Positions 7,486-16,357 are shown, numbered from the stretch's first letter. The stretch: DNA of 64,000 bases from Bradyrhizobium sp. AUGA SZCCT0283 (GCF_018130385.1 NZ_JAFCLU010000005.1:1-64000), one strand, 5' to 3'. Translations and numbers: made by a program. Notes: generated by a model not told the origin, from the letters alone.

Positions 7486-8221
7486 GTTGAAAATGGCCGA
7501 AGCTGCCGCCAAGCCAGCGGGCGCGGACATTCTTTCCGTTTCCGACCTGCAGGCCTGGTACGGCGAATCTCACATCCTTCACGGCATCAACTTCAATGTG
7601 AAGGCCGGCGAGGTGGTTACGCTGCTCGGCCGCAACGGCGCCGGCAAGACCACGACGCTGAAATCGGTGATGGGAATCATCGGCAAGCGCACCGGCTCGA
7701 TCCGCTTCAACAATGAAGACATCATCCGCGCCTCGTCCGACAGGATCGCGCGGATGGGCGTAGCTTTCTGCCCGGAGGAACGGGGTATTTTCGCAAGCCT
7801 CGACGTGCGTGAAAACCTGCTGCTGCCGCCGATCGTGCGCCCCGGCGGGCTGTCGCTCGATCAGATCTTCGAATTGTTTCCGAACCTGAAGGAGCGCCTC
7901 AACAGCCAGGGCACCAAGCTTTCGGGCGGCGAGCAGCAGATGCTCGCGATCGCCAGAATCCTGCGCACCGGCGCGCGCTTCCTGATGCTGGACGAGCCGA
8001 CCGAGGGTCTCGCGCCCGTCATCATCCAGCAGATCGGCCACACCATCGCGCGGCTGAAGTCGGAAGGCTTCACCATCCTGCTGGTCGAGCAGAATTTCCG
8101 CTTCGCCTCCACGGTGGCCGACCGTTACTACATCGTCGAGCACGGCAAGGTTATCGACGGTTTTGCGAATTCGGAGCTGTCGGCCAACATGGACAAGCTT
8201 CACACCTATCTCGGCGTTTGA
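7478..8221 (+). CDS. livF: HAAT-family ABC transporter ATP-binding protein (LivF-like)
   Basis: 247 residues from MPELKMAEAA. Walker A GRNGAGKTT is at 51-59, the signature LSGGEQQMLAIAR is around 149, and Walker B is FLMLDEPTEGLAP, all typical of LivF. The start overlaps the livG stop, suggesting translational coupling. It forms the ATPase pair with LivG. The operon's substrate cannot be read from the ATPases. Confidence 0.92.
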   Translation: MPELKMAEAAAKPAGADILSVSDLQAWYGESHILHGINFNVKAGEVVTLLGRNGAGKTTTLKSVMGIIGKRTGSIRFNNEDIIRASSDRIARMGVAFCPEERGIFASLDVRENLLLPPIVRPGGLSLDQIFELFPNLKERLNSQGTKLSGGEQQMLAIARILRTGARFLMLDEPTEGLAPVIIQQIGHTIARLKSEGFTILLVEQNFRFASTVADRYYIVEHGKVIDGFANSELSANMDKLHTYLGV

Positions 8222-8259
8222 TCGTTACTGCGACTGCACTCAGGATTAATGGAGACAAT

Positions 8260-9477
8260 ATGAAACATCGCATTTCAGCTCTTCTTCTCGGTACCGCCCT
8301 GGCGCTTGCCGCAGGCGGCGCTCTGGCACAGGACAAGAACGTCAAGATCGGCGTTCTCACCGACAATTCCGGACTTTACTCCGACCTCGGCGGCGCCGGC
8401 TCGACGCTGGCGGCGCAGATGGCGATCGAGGATTCCGGCCTTGCGGCCAAGGGTTGGAAGATCGACCTGGTCTCCGCCGACCACCAGAACAAGCCCGACA
8501 TCGGCACTACCGTTGCGCGTCAATGGATCGACGTCGAGAAGGTCGATATCTTCGTGGATGTTCTGAACTCCGGCGTTGCGCTTGCGGTGAACAATCTGGT
8601 GAAGGAAAAGAACGCCATCATGATCAATACCGGCGCGGCGACGTCGGACCTCACCAATGCCCAGTGCTCGCCGAACACGATTCATTGGGTTTACGACACC
8701 TACATGCTGGCGAACAGCACGGGGCAGGCGCTGGTGAAGGCCGGCGGCGACACCTGGTACTTCCTGACAGCGGACTACGCGTTCGGCCACGCGCTGGAAC
8801 GCGACACCGCCGCAGTCGTGGTCAAATCAGGCGGCAAGGTCATCGGCACCGTCAGGCATCCCCTGAATTCGTCGGACTTCTCCTCGTTCCTGCTGCAGGC
8901 GCAGGCGTCCAAGGCCAAGATCATCGGCATGGCGAACGCCGGCGGCGACACCACCAACACCATCAAGCAGGCCGCGGAGTTCGGCATCGTCTCGGGCGGC
9001 CAGAAACTCGCTGGACTGCTGCTGTTCATCAACGACGTTCACTCCCTCGGGCTGAAGGTGGCTCAGGGCCTGAATTTCACGGAAACGTTCTACTGGGACT
9101 TGAATGACGGAACCCGCGCCTTCTCCAAGCGCTTCTCCGAGCGGATGAAGAACAAGGCGATGCCCTCCATGGTGCAGGCCGGCGTGTATTCGGGCCTGAT
9201 CCACTATTTCAAGACGATCGATGCGATGGGCGGCAATCCGCATGACGGCGTCAAGGTGGTGGCGAAAATGAAGGAGGCGCCGACCGACGACCCGCTGTTC
9301 GGCAAGGGCACGATCCGCGCCGACGGCCGCAAGCTTCATCCGGCCTATCTGTTTGAGGTCAAGAAGCCTTCGGAATCCAAGGGGCCGTGGGACTATTACA
9401 AGCTGGTCGGAACGACCCCGGCGGACCAGGCCTTCCGGCCGCTTTCGGAAAGCGCCTGTCCGCTGGTAAAGAAGTAA
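8260..9477 (+). CDS. Periplasmic substrate-binding protein of the ABC transporter
   Basis: 405 residues from the ATG preceded by GGAGA. A signal peptide (about residues 1-23, ending GGALA before QDKN) exports it to the periplasm. The mature part is a type I periplasmic-binding fold of the Leu/Ile/Val-amide class, starting VKIGVLTDNSG. It lies between the ATPase and permease genes, so it is the operon's receptor. A close paralogue is encoded at 29866-31092. The predicted ligand is an amino acid, amide or aromatic acid; nothing decides among these. Confidence 0.9.
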   Translation: MKHRISALLLGTALALAAGGALAQDKNVKIGVLTDNSGLYSDLGGAGSTLAAQMAIEDSGLAAKGWKIDLVSADHQNKPDIGTTVARQWIDVEKVDIFVDVLNSGVALAVNNLVKEKNAIMINTGAATSDLTNAQCSPNTIHWVYDTYMLANSTGQALVKAGGDTWYFLTADYAFGHALERDTAAVVVKSGGKVIGTVRHPLNSSDFSSFLLQAQASKAKIIGMANAGGDTTNTIKQAAEFGIVSGGQKLAGLLLFINDVHSLGLKVAQGLNFTETFYWDLNDGTRAFSKRFSERMKNKAMPSMVQAGVYSGLIHYFKTIDAMGGNPHDGVKVVAKMKEAPTDDPLFGKGTIRADGRKLHPAYLFEVKKPSESKGPWDYYKLVGTTPADQAFRPLSESACPLVKK

Positions 9478-9485
9478 GAACGATA

Positions 9486-9511
9486 GCCCGCCGGCATCCG
9501 TGCCGGCGGGC
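9486..9511 (+). other. Strong stem-loop between the binding protein gene and livH
   Basis: GCCCGCCGGCA and TGCCGGCGGGC form a perfect 11-bp stem with a 4-base loop, 9 bases after the binding protein stop. There is no T run, so it is more likely an mRNA-stabilising or attenuating hairpin than a full terminator. Such elements often raise binding protein levels over the permeases. Confidence 0.6.
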
Positions 9512-9566
9512 GTCCTCTCGCGTCACAACGCGATTTGCGTCATAAACGAGATTGAGTGCGAAACCG

Positions 9567-10430
9567 ATGCAAGCTCTTTATGCCCAGCTTTTGGTGGGAT
9601 TGATCAACGGATCGTTCTACGCGCTGCTCAGTCTCGGGCTCGCCGTGATCTTCGGCATGCTCAACATCATCAACTTCGCCCATGGCGCGCTCTACATGAT
9701 GGGCGCGTTCTGCGCGTATTTTCTGTTGAACGTCGCCGGCATCGGCTATTGGCCGGCGCTGATCATCGCGCCCATCGTCGTCGGCATCTTCGGCATGATC
9801 CTGGAGCGGACCATGCTGCAATGGCTCGCCGGCCTCGACCATCTCTACGGATTGCTGCTGACCTTCGGCATCGCGCTGATCGTGCAGGGCGTGTTCCAGA
9901 ATTATTTCGGCTCTTCCGGGTTGCCTTACGCGATCCCCGACGAACTGAAGGGCGGCATGAATCTCGGCTTCATGTTCCTGCCGATCTACCGCGGCTGGGT
10001 AGTCGTCTTCTCTCTCGTGGTGTGCATTGCCACCTGGTACCTGATCGAAAAGACGCGGCTCGGCGCCAATCTGCGCGCCGCGACCGAAAATCCGACCCTG
10101 GTGCGGGCGTTCGGCATCAACGTGCCCAGGATGATCACGCTGACCTACGGGCTCGGCGTCGGTCTGGCGGCGCTGGCCGGCGTGTTGTCGGCCCCGATCA
10201 ACCAGGTGCGGCCGCTGATGGGCGCCGATCTGATCATCGTCGTGTTCGCGGTGGTGGTGATCGGCGGCATGGGTTCGATCATGGGATCGATCATCACCGG
10301 CTTTGCGCTCGGCGTGATCGAGGGACTGACAAAGTATTTTTATCCCGAGGCCTCCAACACCGTGGTTTTCGTCCTGATGGTGCTGGTGTTGCTGGTGAAG
10401 CCAACGGGACTGACGGGACGGGCGGCCTGA
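9567..10430 (+). CDS. livH: HAAT-family ABC transporter permease (LivH-like)
   Basis: 287 residues from MQALYAQLL; a TTG five codons earlier is a weaker option. It has about eight membrane segments. The N-terminal GLINGSFYALLSLGLAVIFGMLNIINFAHG is the LivH signature, and VIGGMGSIMGSIITG is conserved near the C terminus. It forms the inner-membrane channel with LivM, encoded 2 bases downstream. Confidence 0.9.
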   Translation: MQALYAQLLVGLINGSFYALLSLGLAVIFGMLNIINFAHGALYMMGAFCAYFLLNVAGIGYWPALIIAPIVVGIFGMILERTMLQWLAGLDHLYGLLLTFGIALIVQGVFQNYFGSSGLPYAIPDELKGGMNLGFMFLPIYRGWVVVFSLVVCIATWYLIEKTRLGANLRAATENPTLVRAFGINVPRMITLTYGLGVGLAALAGVLSAPINQVRPLMGADLIIVVFAVVVIGGMGSIMGSIITGFALGVIEGLTKYFYPEASNTVVFVLMVLVLLVKPTGLTGRAA

Positions 10431-10431
10431 C

Positions 10432-11400
10432 ATGAGCGCATTGACCGACGATACACTCCCGACATCGCCGCGGGCCATCCGAGACGAAATGATCGTGTTC
10501 GCGGCGATGGCGGTGCTGCTGGGCATGGTACCCGCGACCGGCATCTACCCGTTCTTCGTCATGCAGGCGCTGTGCTTTGCGCTGCTCGCCTGCGCGTTCA
10601 ATCTCCTGATCGGCTATGGCGGCCTGCTGTCGTTCGGCCACGCGATGTTCCTGGGGACCGCGGGTTACATCTCGGCACATGCGCTGAAGGTCTGGGGTGT
10701 GACACCCGAGCTTGGAATTCTGGCCGGCGTCGTCGGCGCCGCCGCGCTCTCCGTCGTTACCGGTTTCATTTCCATTCGGCGGCAGGGCATCTATTTTTCG
10801 ATGATCACGCTGGCGCTGTCGCAGCTGCTGTATTTCATCTATCTGCAGACGCCGTTTACCCATGGCGAAGACGGCATCCAGGGCATCCCGCAAGGCCATC
10901 TGTTCGGTGTCTTCAACCTCACCAATCCGACTGTACTTTATTACGTCGTGCTGGCCGGCTTCCTCGGCGGATTCTTGCTGATCTACCGCACCATCAACTC
11001 GCCGTTTGGCGAGGTGCTGAAAGCGATCCGGGAGAACGAACCGCGCGCGATCTCGCTGGGCTACAAGACCGACCAGTACAAGCTTCTCGCTTTCATCCTC
11101 TCCGGGACCATCGCGGGCTTTGCCGGCTCGCTGAAGGTGTTCGTGGCCCAGAACGCCTCGCTCACCGACGTGCACTGGACGATGTCGGGTGAAATCGTGC
11201 TGATGACGCTGGTGGGCGGCCTCGGAACGGTGTTCGGCCCGGTGGTCGGCGCCTTCGTCATCATCGCCATGCAGCAATATCTGGCCGGGTTCGGGCAGTG
11301 GGTGACGGTGATCCAGGGCGTCATCTTCGTCGCCTGTGTGCTGACCTTCCGCCGCGGCGTGATCGGCGAGATCGCGCATTATTTCCGGAGAACGCTGTAA
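10432..11400 (+). CDS. livM: HAAT-family ABC transporter permease (LivM-like)
   Basis: 322 residues with about ten membrane segments. NLLIGYGGLLSFGHAMFLG and IRENEPRAISLGY are family signatures of LivM. The start codon follows the livH stop by one base, so it is translationally coupled. It is the last gene of the operon; a 150-base gap follows before the phosphate genes. Confidence 0.9.
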   Translation: MSALTDDTLPTSPRAIRDEMIVFAAMAVLLGMVPATGIYPFFVMQALCFALLACAFNLLIGYGGLLSFGHAMFLGTAGYISAHALKVWGVTPELGILAGVVGAAALSVVTGFISIRRQGIYFSMITLALSQLLYFIYLQTPFTHGEDGIQGIPQGHLFGVFNLTNPTVLYYVVLAGFLGGFLLIYRTINSPFGEVLKAIRENEPRAISLGYKTDQYKLLAFILSGTIAGFAGSLKVFVAQNASLTDVHWTMSGEIVLMTLVGGLGTVFGPVVGAFVIIAMQQYLAGFGQWVTVIQGVIFVACVLTFRRGVIGEIAHYFRRTL

Positions 11401-11494
11401 AACTGCCGGTTTTGGCGCATTTTCCGGTGCCACAAAGCGGTGGATGACGCGGTTCCCGGGGCCTGCCGTGGCGCGCTTTGCCTTCGAATGCTCT

Positions 11495-11512
11495 ATGACA
11501 GTTTCGTGACGG
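11495..11512. promoter_or_regulatory. Pho-box-like site upstream of the DUF47-pit genes
   Basis: On the minus strand the site reads CCGTCAC, GAAA, CTGTCAT. This is two direct copies of the PhoB half-site CTGTCAT (five of seven and seven of seven matches) with the canonical 4-base spacer. It lies 40-57 bases before the DUF47 start. The orientation is opposite to the gene. In Sinorhizobium meliloti the equivalent orfA-pit operon is repressed by PhoB under phosphate limitation, which would fit. Confidence 0.5.
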
Positions 11513-11527
11513 GCCGCCCGGGCGGCC
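11512..11527. repeat. 16-bp GC-only palindrome before the DUF47 gene
   Basis: GGCCGCCC followed directly by GGGCGGCC, a perfect palindrome starting at the end of the Pho-box-like site and about 25 bases before the start codon. It could be a leader hairpin. Confidence 0.35.
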
Positions 11528-11551
11528 GTTCCTGAACGATGGATAGTACCT

Positions 11552-12196
11552 ATGCTGCGCTGGTTTCGTGCCTTTTTGCCCAAGGAGGAGCGGTTTTTTG
11601 ACCTGTTTGCCCGGCACGCCCAGACGGTCGTGCAGGGGGCGCTGGCGCTGCAGGACATGCTGCGCGGCGGCGACGAGACCCCGGTGTTCTGCCAGCGCGT
11701 CAACCAGTTCGAAAATGACGCCGACGGTATCACCCGCGAGGTACTGACCGCGGTCCGCCGCACCTTCATCACCCCGTTCGACCGCGGCGACATCAAGAAC
11801 CTGATCACGTCGATGGACGACGCGATCGATCAGATGCAGCAGACCGCCAAGGCGGTGGTGCTGTTCGAGGTCCGCACTTTCGAGCCGCCGATGCGCGAGA
11901 TCGGGACGCTGCTGGTCGAGTGCGCCAATCTGGTCGGCCGCGCGCTGCCGCTGATGCAGTCGATCGGGAGCAATGTCGCGATGCTGACCGCCATTACCGA
12001 GGAGATCGGAAAGCTGGAGGGCCGCATCGACGATCTCCACGATATCGGATTGAAGGAACTGTTTCTCAAGCATCGCAGCGGCAACACGATGGATTTCGTG
12101 GTGGGGGCCGAGATCTACAAGCATCTTGAGAAAGTGTCCGATCGTTTCGATGACGTCGCCAATGAGATCAACTCGATCGTGATCGAACAGGTATAG
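11552..12196 (+). CDS. DUF47 (PhoU-like) phosphate transport accessory protein
   Basis: 214 residues, all helical by appearance. It matches the DUF47/PhoU_div family: FLPKEERFFDLFARHAQTVV at the N terminus and the repeated E/D-rich helices FENDADGITREV and VSDRFDDVANEI. These proteins partner with Pit transporters, and the pit gene starts 14 bases downstream. The S. meliloti counterpart is called OrfA. It probably tunes Pit activity from the cytoplasmic face. Confidence 0.88.
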   Translation: MLRWFRAFLPKEERFFDLFARHAQTVVQGALALQDMLRGGDETPVFCQRVNQFENDADGITREVLTAVRRTFITPFDRGDIKNLITSMDDAIDQMQQTAKAVVLFEVRTFEPPMREIGTLLVECANLVGRALPLMQSIGSNVAMLTAITEEIGKLEGRIDDLHDIGLKELFLKHRSGNTMDFVVGAEIYKHLEKVSDRFDDVANEINSIVIEQV

Positions 12197-12210
12197 GGCA
12201 GGGCCATCAC

Positions 12211-13215
12211 GTGGATGCCACCCTCGGTCTTCCGATTCTGGTCTTCTTGATCGCGGTCGCGCTGCTGTTCGACTTCCTCAACGGGCTGCACGATGCGGCC
12301 AATTCGATCGCAACGATCGTGTCGACGCGGGTGCTGCGCCCGCAATATGCGGTGATCTGGGCCGCTTTCTTCAATTTCATCGCCTTCCTGGTGTTCGGGC
12401 TCCATGTCGCCAATACGATCGGCACCGGCATCATCGAACCGAGCGTCGTCGATGCCACCGTGATCTTCGCAGCACTGGTGGGCGCCATCGTCTGGAATCT
12501 GATCACCTGGGCGCTCGGGATTCCCTCGTCCAGTTCGCACGCGCTGATCGGCGGGCTGGTTGGCGCCGGCATGGCAAAGGCCGGAATTTCGGCGGCGGTC
12601 TGGACCGGCCTCTCCAAGACGCTGCTGGCGATCGTGCTGTCGCCGCTGGTCGGGTTCCTGTTGGCGCTGGTACTGGTCGCGATCGTGTCCTGGCTGTCGG
12701 TGCGCTCGACGCCGTTCGCGGTCGATCGCGCGTTTCGGATCCTGCAATTCGTGTCGGCATCGCTCTATTCGCTCGGCCATGGCGGCAACGATGCGCAGAA
12801 GACCATGGGCATCATCGCGGTGCTGCTGTACTCGCAGGGCCACCTCGGGTCGGATTTTGCAATCCCGTTCTGGGTCGTGATCTCCTGCCAGGCGGCCATG
12901 GGGCTCGGCACATTAATGGGCGGCTGGCGGATCGTTCGCACCATGGGATTGCGGATCACCAAGCTGACGCCGATGCAGGGATTTTGCGCGGAAACCGGCG
13001 GGGCGGCGACCCTGTTCATGGCGACCTATCTCGGGGTTCCCGTATCCACCACCCACACCATTACCGGCGCCATCGTCGGCGTCGGCGCGGCGCGGCGGGT
13101 CTCGGCGGTGCGCTGGAACGTGGCGAGCTCGATCGTCTATGCCTGGGTGATCACCATTCCGGCTTCCGCCATCGTGGCGGCGCTGACCTATTGGGCGGCA
13201 CTGTTGCTGCGCTGA
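12211..13215 (+). CDS. pit: Low-affinity inorganic phosphate transporter, PiT family
   Basis: 334 residues, GTG start, about ten membrane segments. Both PiT signature repeats are present: FLNGLHDAANSIATIVSTR near the N terminus and SLGHGGNDAQKTMG in the second half. These bind metal-phosphate for H+-coupled import across the inner membrane. It forms a two-gene operon with the DUF47 gene. Its stop (13213-13215) abuts the stop of the convergent SMR gene, leaving no intergenic base. Confidence 0.92.
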   Translation: MDATLGLPILVFLIAVALLFDFLNGLHDAANSIATIVSTRVLRPQYAVIWAAFFNFIAFLVFGLHVANTIGTGIIEPSVVDATVIFAALVGAIVWNLITWALGIPSSSSHALIGGLVGAGMAKAGISAAVWTGLSKTLLAIVLSPLVGFLLALVLVAIVSWLSVRSTPFAVDRAFRILQFVSASLYSLGHGGNDAQKTMGIIAVLLYSQGHLGSDFAIPFWVVISCQAAMGLGTLMGGWRIVRTMGLRITKLTPMQGFCAETGGAATLFMATYLGVPVSTTHTITGAIVGVGAARRVSAVRWNVASSIVYAWVITIPASAIVAALTYWAALLLR

Positions 13216-13530
13216 TCAGGTGACAAGCTTGAGCCCGACAATGCCGGCCACGATCAGCCCGATACTGGCGAGGCGGGCTGCGGTAGCAGGCTCGCCGAAC
13301 AATGCGATGCCCAGGATGGCCGTTCCGACCGCGCCGATGCCGGTCCACACGGCGTAGGCGGTTCCGATCGGAAGCGCTTTCAAGGCGAGGCCGAGCAGGA
13401 GGATGCTGCCGGCCATACAGGCGAGCGTCAGGACGGATGGAACGAGCCGTGTGAAACCTTCGGTATATTTGAGGCCGATCGCCCAGCCCACTTCCATGAG
13501 GCCGGCGACGAACAACACGATCCAGGCCAT
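13216..13530 (-). CDS. sugE: SMR family guanidinium exporter (SugE/Gdx)
   Basis: 104 residues with four membrane segments, the standard SMR length. The essential Glu is E13, in [16 protein letters not shown], a SugE/Gdx-type sequence rather than EmrE-type. Gdx proteins exchange guanidinium for protons across the inner membrane. The assignment is supported by the guanidine-II riboswitch just upstream. The start ATG is preceded by GGAGG, which lies inside the riboswitch's alternative pairing. Confidence 0.93.
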   Translation of the reverse strand: MAWIVLFVAGLMEVGWAIGLKYTEGFTRLVPSVLTLACMAGSILLLGLALKALPIGTAYAVWTGIGAVGTAILGIALFGEPATAARLASIGLIVAGIVGLKLVT

Positions 13531-13596
13531 CACGACCCTCCGAACTAGGCAGGGTCGTCCCCGCGGATGAGCTGTGAATTGGAAGGCCGTCCTTCC
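13531..13596 (-). ncRNA. Guanidine-II (mini-ykkC) riboswitch controlling sugE
   Basis: Read on the minus strand, hairpin P1 is GGAAGGACGGCCTTCC (13596-13581): a perfect 6-bp stem closing an ACGG loop. After 16 bases, hairpin P2 is GCGGGGACGACCCTGC (13564-13549): a 6-bp stem with one G-U pair closing an ACGA loop. Paired ACGR loops flanked by GG/CC are the guanidine-II hallmark. Downstream AGGGTCGT (13539-13532), which holds part of the GGAGG Shine-Dalgarno, is perfectly complementary to ACGACCCT in P2 (13558-13551). Ligand-stabilised P2 would free the site, giving a translational ON switch. Confidence 0.88.
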
Positions 13597-13684
13597 GCTG
13601 CCGATATGGGACTGGTGAGCTGCCTCCGCAACTACCAAATGAGGCTTGATTAGCCCGGTTTTCCCTGCCAAACGCTCGAGCCTC

Positions 13685-15304
13685 ATGTCCGACATTGTCG
13701 TTTCAGCCGAATCGCCATCCCGCTCGCCGCTTGCAGATGAAGTGGCGCGGCGCCGCACGTTTGCGATCATCTCCCATCCGGACGCCGGCAAGACCACGCT
13801 GACCGAAAAACTCCTGCTGTTCGGCGGTGCCATCAATCTGGCGGGGCAGGTCAAGGCCAAGGGCGAGCGGCGCAATACCCGGTCCGACTGGATGAAGATC
13901 GAGCGCGAGCGCGGCATCTCGGTCGTGACGTCGGTGATGACGTTCGAATTCGAGGGGCTCGTCTTCAACCTGCTGGACACGCCGGGCCACGAGGACTTTT
14001 CTGAAGACACGTACCGGACGCTAACCGCAGTCGATTCCGCCGTGATGGTGATCGACGCCGCCAAGGGCATCGAGGCGCGGACGCGAAAGCTGTTCGAGGT
14101 GTGCCGGCTGCGCGACATTCCGATCATCACCTTCATCAACAAGATGGATCGCGAGAGCCGCGACACGTTCGAGCTGCTGGACGAGATCGAAAAAACGCTG
14201 GCGCTCGACACCACGCCGATGACCTGGCCGGTCGGCCGGGGGCGCGATTTCCTTGGAACCTATGACGTCGTTAACGGCGGCGTGCGCCTGCTCGAAGGCG
14301 GCGGCGCCAAGACCGGCGCCACCGAGCAGATCGACATCGCCGATCTCGCCGGCCGCAACGCCAATCTCGACGTCGCCGAGATCAAGGATGAGCTCGCGCT
14401 GGTCTCGGAAGCCTGCAAGCCGTTCGAGCTGGAGGCGTTTCGCGAAGGACACCTGACGCCGGTCTATTTCGGCAGCGCGCTGCGCAATTTCGGCGTCGGC
14501 GACCTTCTGGAAGGTCTTGGCAAGTTCGCGCCGCCGCCGCGGGCGCAAGACAGCAACCTGCGCAAGGTCGAGGCCGCTGAGCCGCGCATGAGCGCCTTCG
14601 TGTTCAAGATCCAGGCCAACATGGACCCGAACCACCGCGACCGCATCGCATTCGCGCGGTTGTGCTCCGGCAAGCTCAGCCGCGGCATGAAGGCGAAACT
14701 GGTGCGGACCGGCAAGAACATGAGCCTGTCCAGCCCGCAATTTTTCTTCGCCCAGGACCGCTCGGTGGCCGACGAGGCGTTCGCCGGCGACGTCGTCGGC
14801 ATTCCCAACCACGGCACCTTGCGGATCGGCGATACGCTGACCGAAGGCGAGGACATCACCTTCGTCGGCGTTCCCAGTTTCGCGCCGGAAATCGTCCGCC
14901 GCGTGCGGCTGACGGATGCGATGAAGGCCAAGAAGCTGAAGGAGGCGCTGCAGCAGATGTCGGAAGAGGGCGTCGTGCAGGTGTTCCGGCCGCGCGACGG
15001 CGCGCCCGCGCTGGTCGGCGTCGTCGGCCCGCTGCAGCTCGATGTGTTGAAAGCCCGGCTCGATGCTGAATATTCGCTGCCGGTGGAATTCGAGGTCTCG
15101 GAATTCCAGCTCGCGCGCTGGGTCTCGTCCGACGACCGCAAGAAGCTGGAAGCCTTCATCGCCGCCAACGGCTCCGGTATCGCCGATGACGTCGACGGCG
15201 ATCCGGTGTTCATGGCCAAGAACGAGTTCTATCTCGGCTATACCCGCGAACGGGCCGAGGGAATTACCTTCTCCAACGTCAAGGACGTGAAGAAGAAGGC
15301 CTGA
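13685..15304 (+). CDS. prfC: Peptide chain release factor 3
   Basis: 539 residues from [10 protein letters not shown], the usual length. G-domain motifs are present: HPDAGKTTL at 31-39, DTPGHEDF, and NKMDRES. The segment [16 protein letters not shown] is the switch region typical of RF3. RF3 is a GTPase that releases RF1/RF2 from the ribosome after termination. The start has no strong Shine-Dalgarno, but upstream codons lack conservation. It is divergent from the riboswitch-sugE unit. Confidence 0.95.
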   Translation: MSDIVVSAESPSRSPLADEVARRRTFAIISHPDAGKTTLTEKLLLFGGAINLAGQVKAKGERRNTRSDWMKIERERGISVVTSVMTFEFEGLVFNLLDTPGHEDFSEDTYRTLTAVDSAVMVIDAAKGIEARTRKLFEVCRLRDIPIITFINKMDRESRDTFELLDEIEKTLALDTTPMTWPVGRGRDFLGTYDVVNGGVRLLEGGGAKTGATEQIDIADLAGRNANLDVAEIKDELALVSEACKPFELEAFREGHLTPVYFGSALRNFGVGDLLEGLGKFAPPPRAQDSNLRKVEAAEPRMSAFVFKIQANMDPNHRDRIAFARLCSGKLSRGMKAKLVRTGKNMSLSSPQFFFAQDRSVADEAFAGDVVGIPNHGTLRIGDTLTEGEDITFVGVPSFAPEIVRRVRLTDAMKAKKLKEALQQMSEEGVVQVFRPRDGAPALVGVVGPLQLDVLKARLDAEYSLPVEFEVSEFQLARWVSSDDRKKLEAFIAANGSGIADDVDGDPVFMAKNEFYLGYTRERAEGITFSNVKDVKKKA

Positions 15305-15406
15305 CGAGTACGCTGGCACTCCGCCCCTTCTGTCGTCCTCCGCGAATGCGGGGGACCCAGTACGCCGCGGCTTATCCGCAAAACATCAATGTCTCTGGAA
15401 TACTGG

Positions 15407-15429
15407 ATCGTCCGGTCAAGCCGGACGAT
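15407..15429. repeat. Dispersed short palindromic element
   Basis: ATCGTCCGG and CCGGACGAT form perfect 9-bp arms around TCAAG, in the context TGGAT...ATGAC. The same framework, with a different stem, recurs at 33295-33317. This layout matches short repeats scattered through Bradyrhizobium intergenic regions. It follows prfC but has no T run. Confidence 0.55.
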
Positions 15430-15461
15430 GACAGGCTGAGATTGGTCGCTTGCCCACGTAT

Positions 15462-15476
15462 GCATCCAGTGGATGC
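15462..15476. promoter_or_regulatory. Operator-like palindrome, distal copy
   Basis: GCATCCA and TGGATGC around a single G, a perfect 15-bp palindrome. A near copy lies 70 bases closer to the crotonase start. The pair suggests cooperative binding by a dimeric repressor. Confidence 0.5.
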
Positions 15477-15531
15477 CTGCATGCACCTCGCGAAAACCCA
15501 AATCCCTTGCGCCGGACCGGTATCCGTTAAA

Positions 15532-15546
15532 GTATCCACTGGATGC
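15532..15546. promoter_or_regulatory. Operator-like palindrome, proximal copy
   Basis: GTATCCA and TGGATGC around a single C, one mismatch from a perfect palindrome and 13 of 15 bases identical to the distal copy. It ends 24 bases before the crotonase ATG, where a bound repressor would block transcription or initiation. Confidence 0.5.
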
Positions 15547-15570
15547 TTATAGAAAACAGGGAGGCAAACC

Positions 15571-16296
15571 ATGACTGATCTCGCGACCTATTCCCGTTCC
15601 GACCGGGTCGGCACCATCGTGATCGACGACGGCAAGGCCAATGTGATGTCGCTTGCGATGCTCAACGCCCTGCACGCGGCGTTCGACCAGGCGGAAAAAG
15701 ACAAAGCCGTCGTGATCCTGAAAGCGCGGGGCAAGCATTTTTCAGGGGGATTCGACCTCAACGTCTTCGCCAAGGGCAGCGCCGAGGACCAGTATCTGAT
15801 GTTGAAGGCGGGCGCGGAACTGGCGCTGCGCATCCTCTCGTTCCCGACGCCGGTCGTGACGGCCTGCCAGGGCAACGCCTATCCGATGGGGGCCTTCCTC
15901 ATCATGTCCAGCGACCACCGCATCGCGGCCGAGGGCGACTACCGGATCGGCATGAATGAGGTCGCGATCGGGCTGACCGTGCCGCGCTTTGCGATCGAAA
16001 TCGCGCGTCAGCGGCTGACGCCGGCCTATTTCAGCAGGGTGGTGATAACAGCGGAAATGTTCGGCCCCGCCGAAGCCGTCACCGCCGGTTTCTTCGACCG
16101 CATCGTCTCGGCGGACGCGCTGGAGCGCAGCGCCGAGGAGGCCGCGCAAAAGCTCGCCACGCTCAACATGGCCGCTCATGCCGCCACCAAGGCGCGGGCG
16201 CGCGGGGCGGTGATCAAGATGATCCGCAGCATGATCGACGAGGACATCACGCCACAATATGGCGAAGACCGCGTTGCCCGGCGGGCGTCGGCCTGA
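15571..16296 (+). CDS. Crotonase-fold protein (enoyl-CoA hydratase/isomerase family)
   Basis: 241 residues, preceded by GGGAGG. The crotonase fold is clear: KANVMSLAMLNAL, the oxyanion-hole segment HFSGGFDL, and MNEVAIGLTVP. In hydratases a Glu follows the GGG turn (GGGxE), but here the turn reads YPMGAFLIMSSD, so that Glu is missing. The second acidic site (NEVAIGL) is kept. It may be an isomerase, hydrolase or other acyl-CoA enzyme rather than a hydratase. A TetR regulator follows 61 bases downstream. Confidence 0.82.
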   Translation: MTDLATYSRSDRVGTIVIDDGKANVMSLAMLNALHAAFDQAEKDKAVVILKARGKHFSGGFDLNVFAKGSAEDQYLMLKAGAELALRILSFPTPVVTACQGNAYPMGAFLIMSSDHRIAAEGDYRIGMNEVAIGLTVPRFAIEIARQRLTPAYFSRVVITAEMFGPAEAVTAGFFDRIVSADALERSAEEAAQKLATLNMAAHAATKARARGAVIKMIRSMIDEDITPQYGEDRVARRASA

Positions 16297-16357
16297 GACG
16301 AAAACTTCGGCCCGTCCGGTGGTGGCGTTGCGTCCCGTGCCTTTGTATGAAGGAAGC

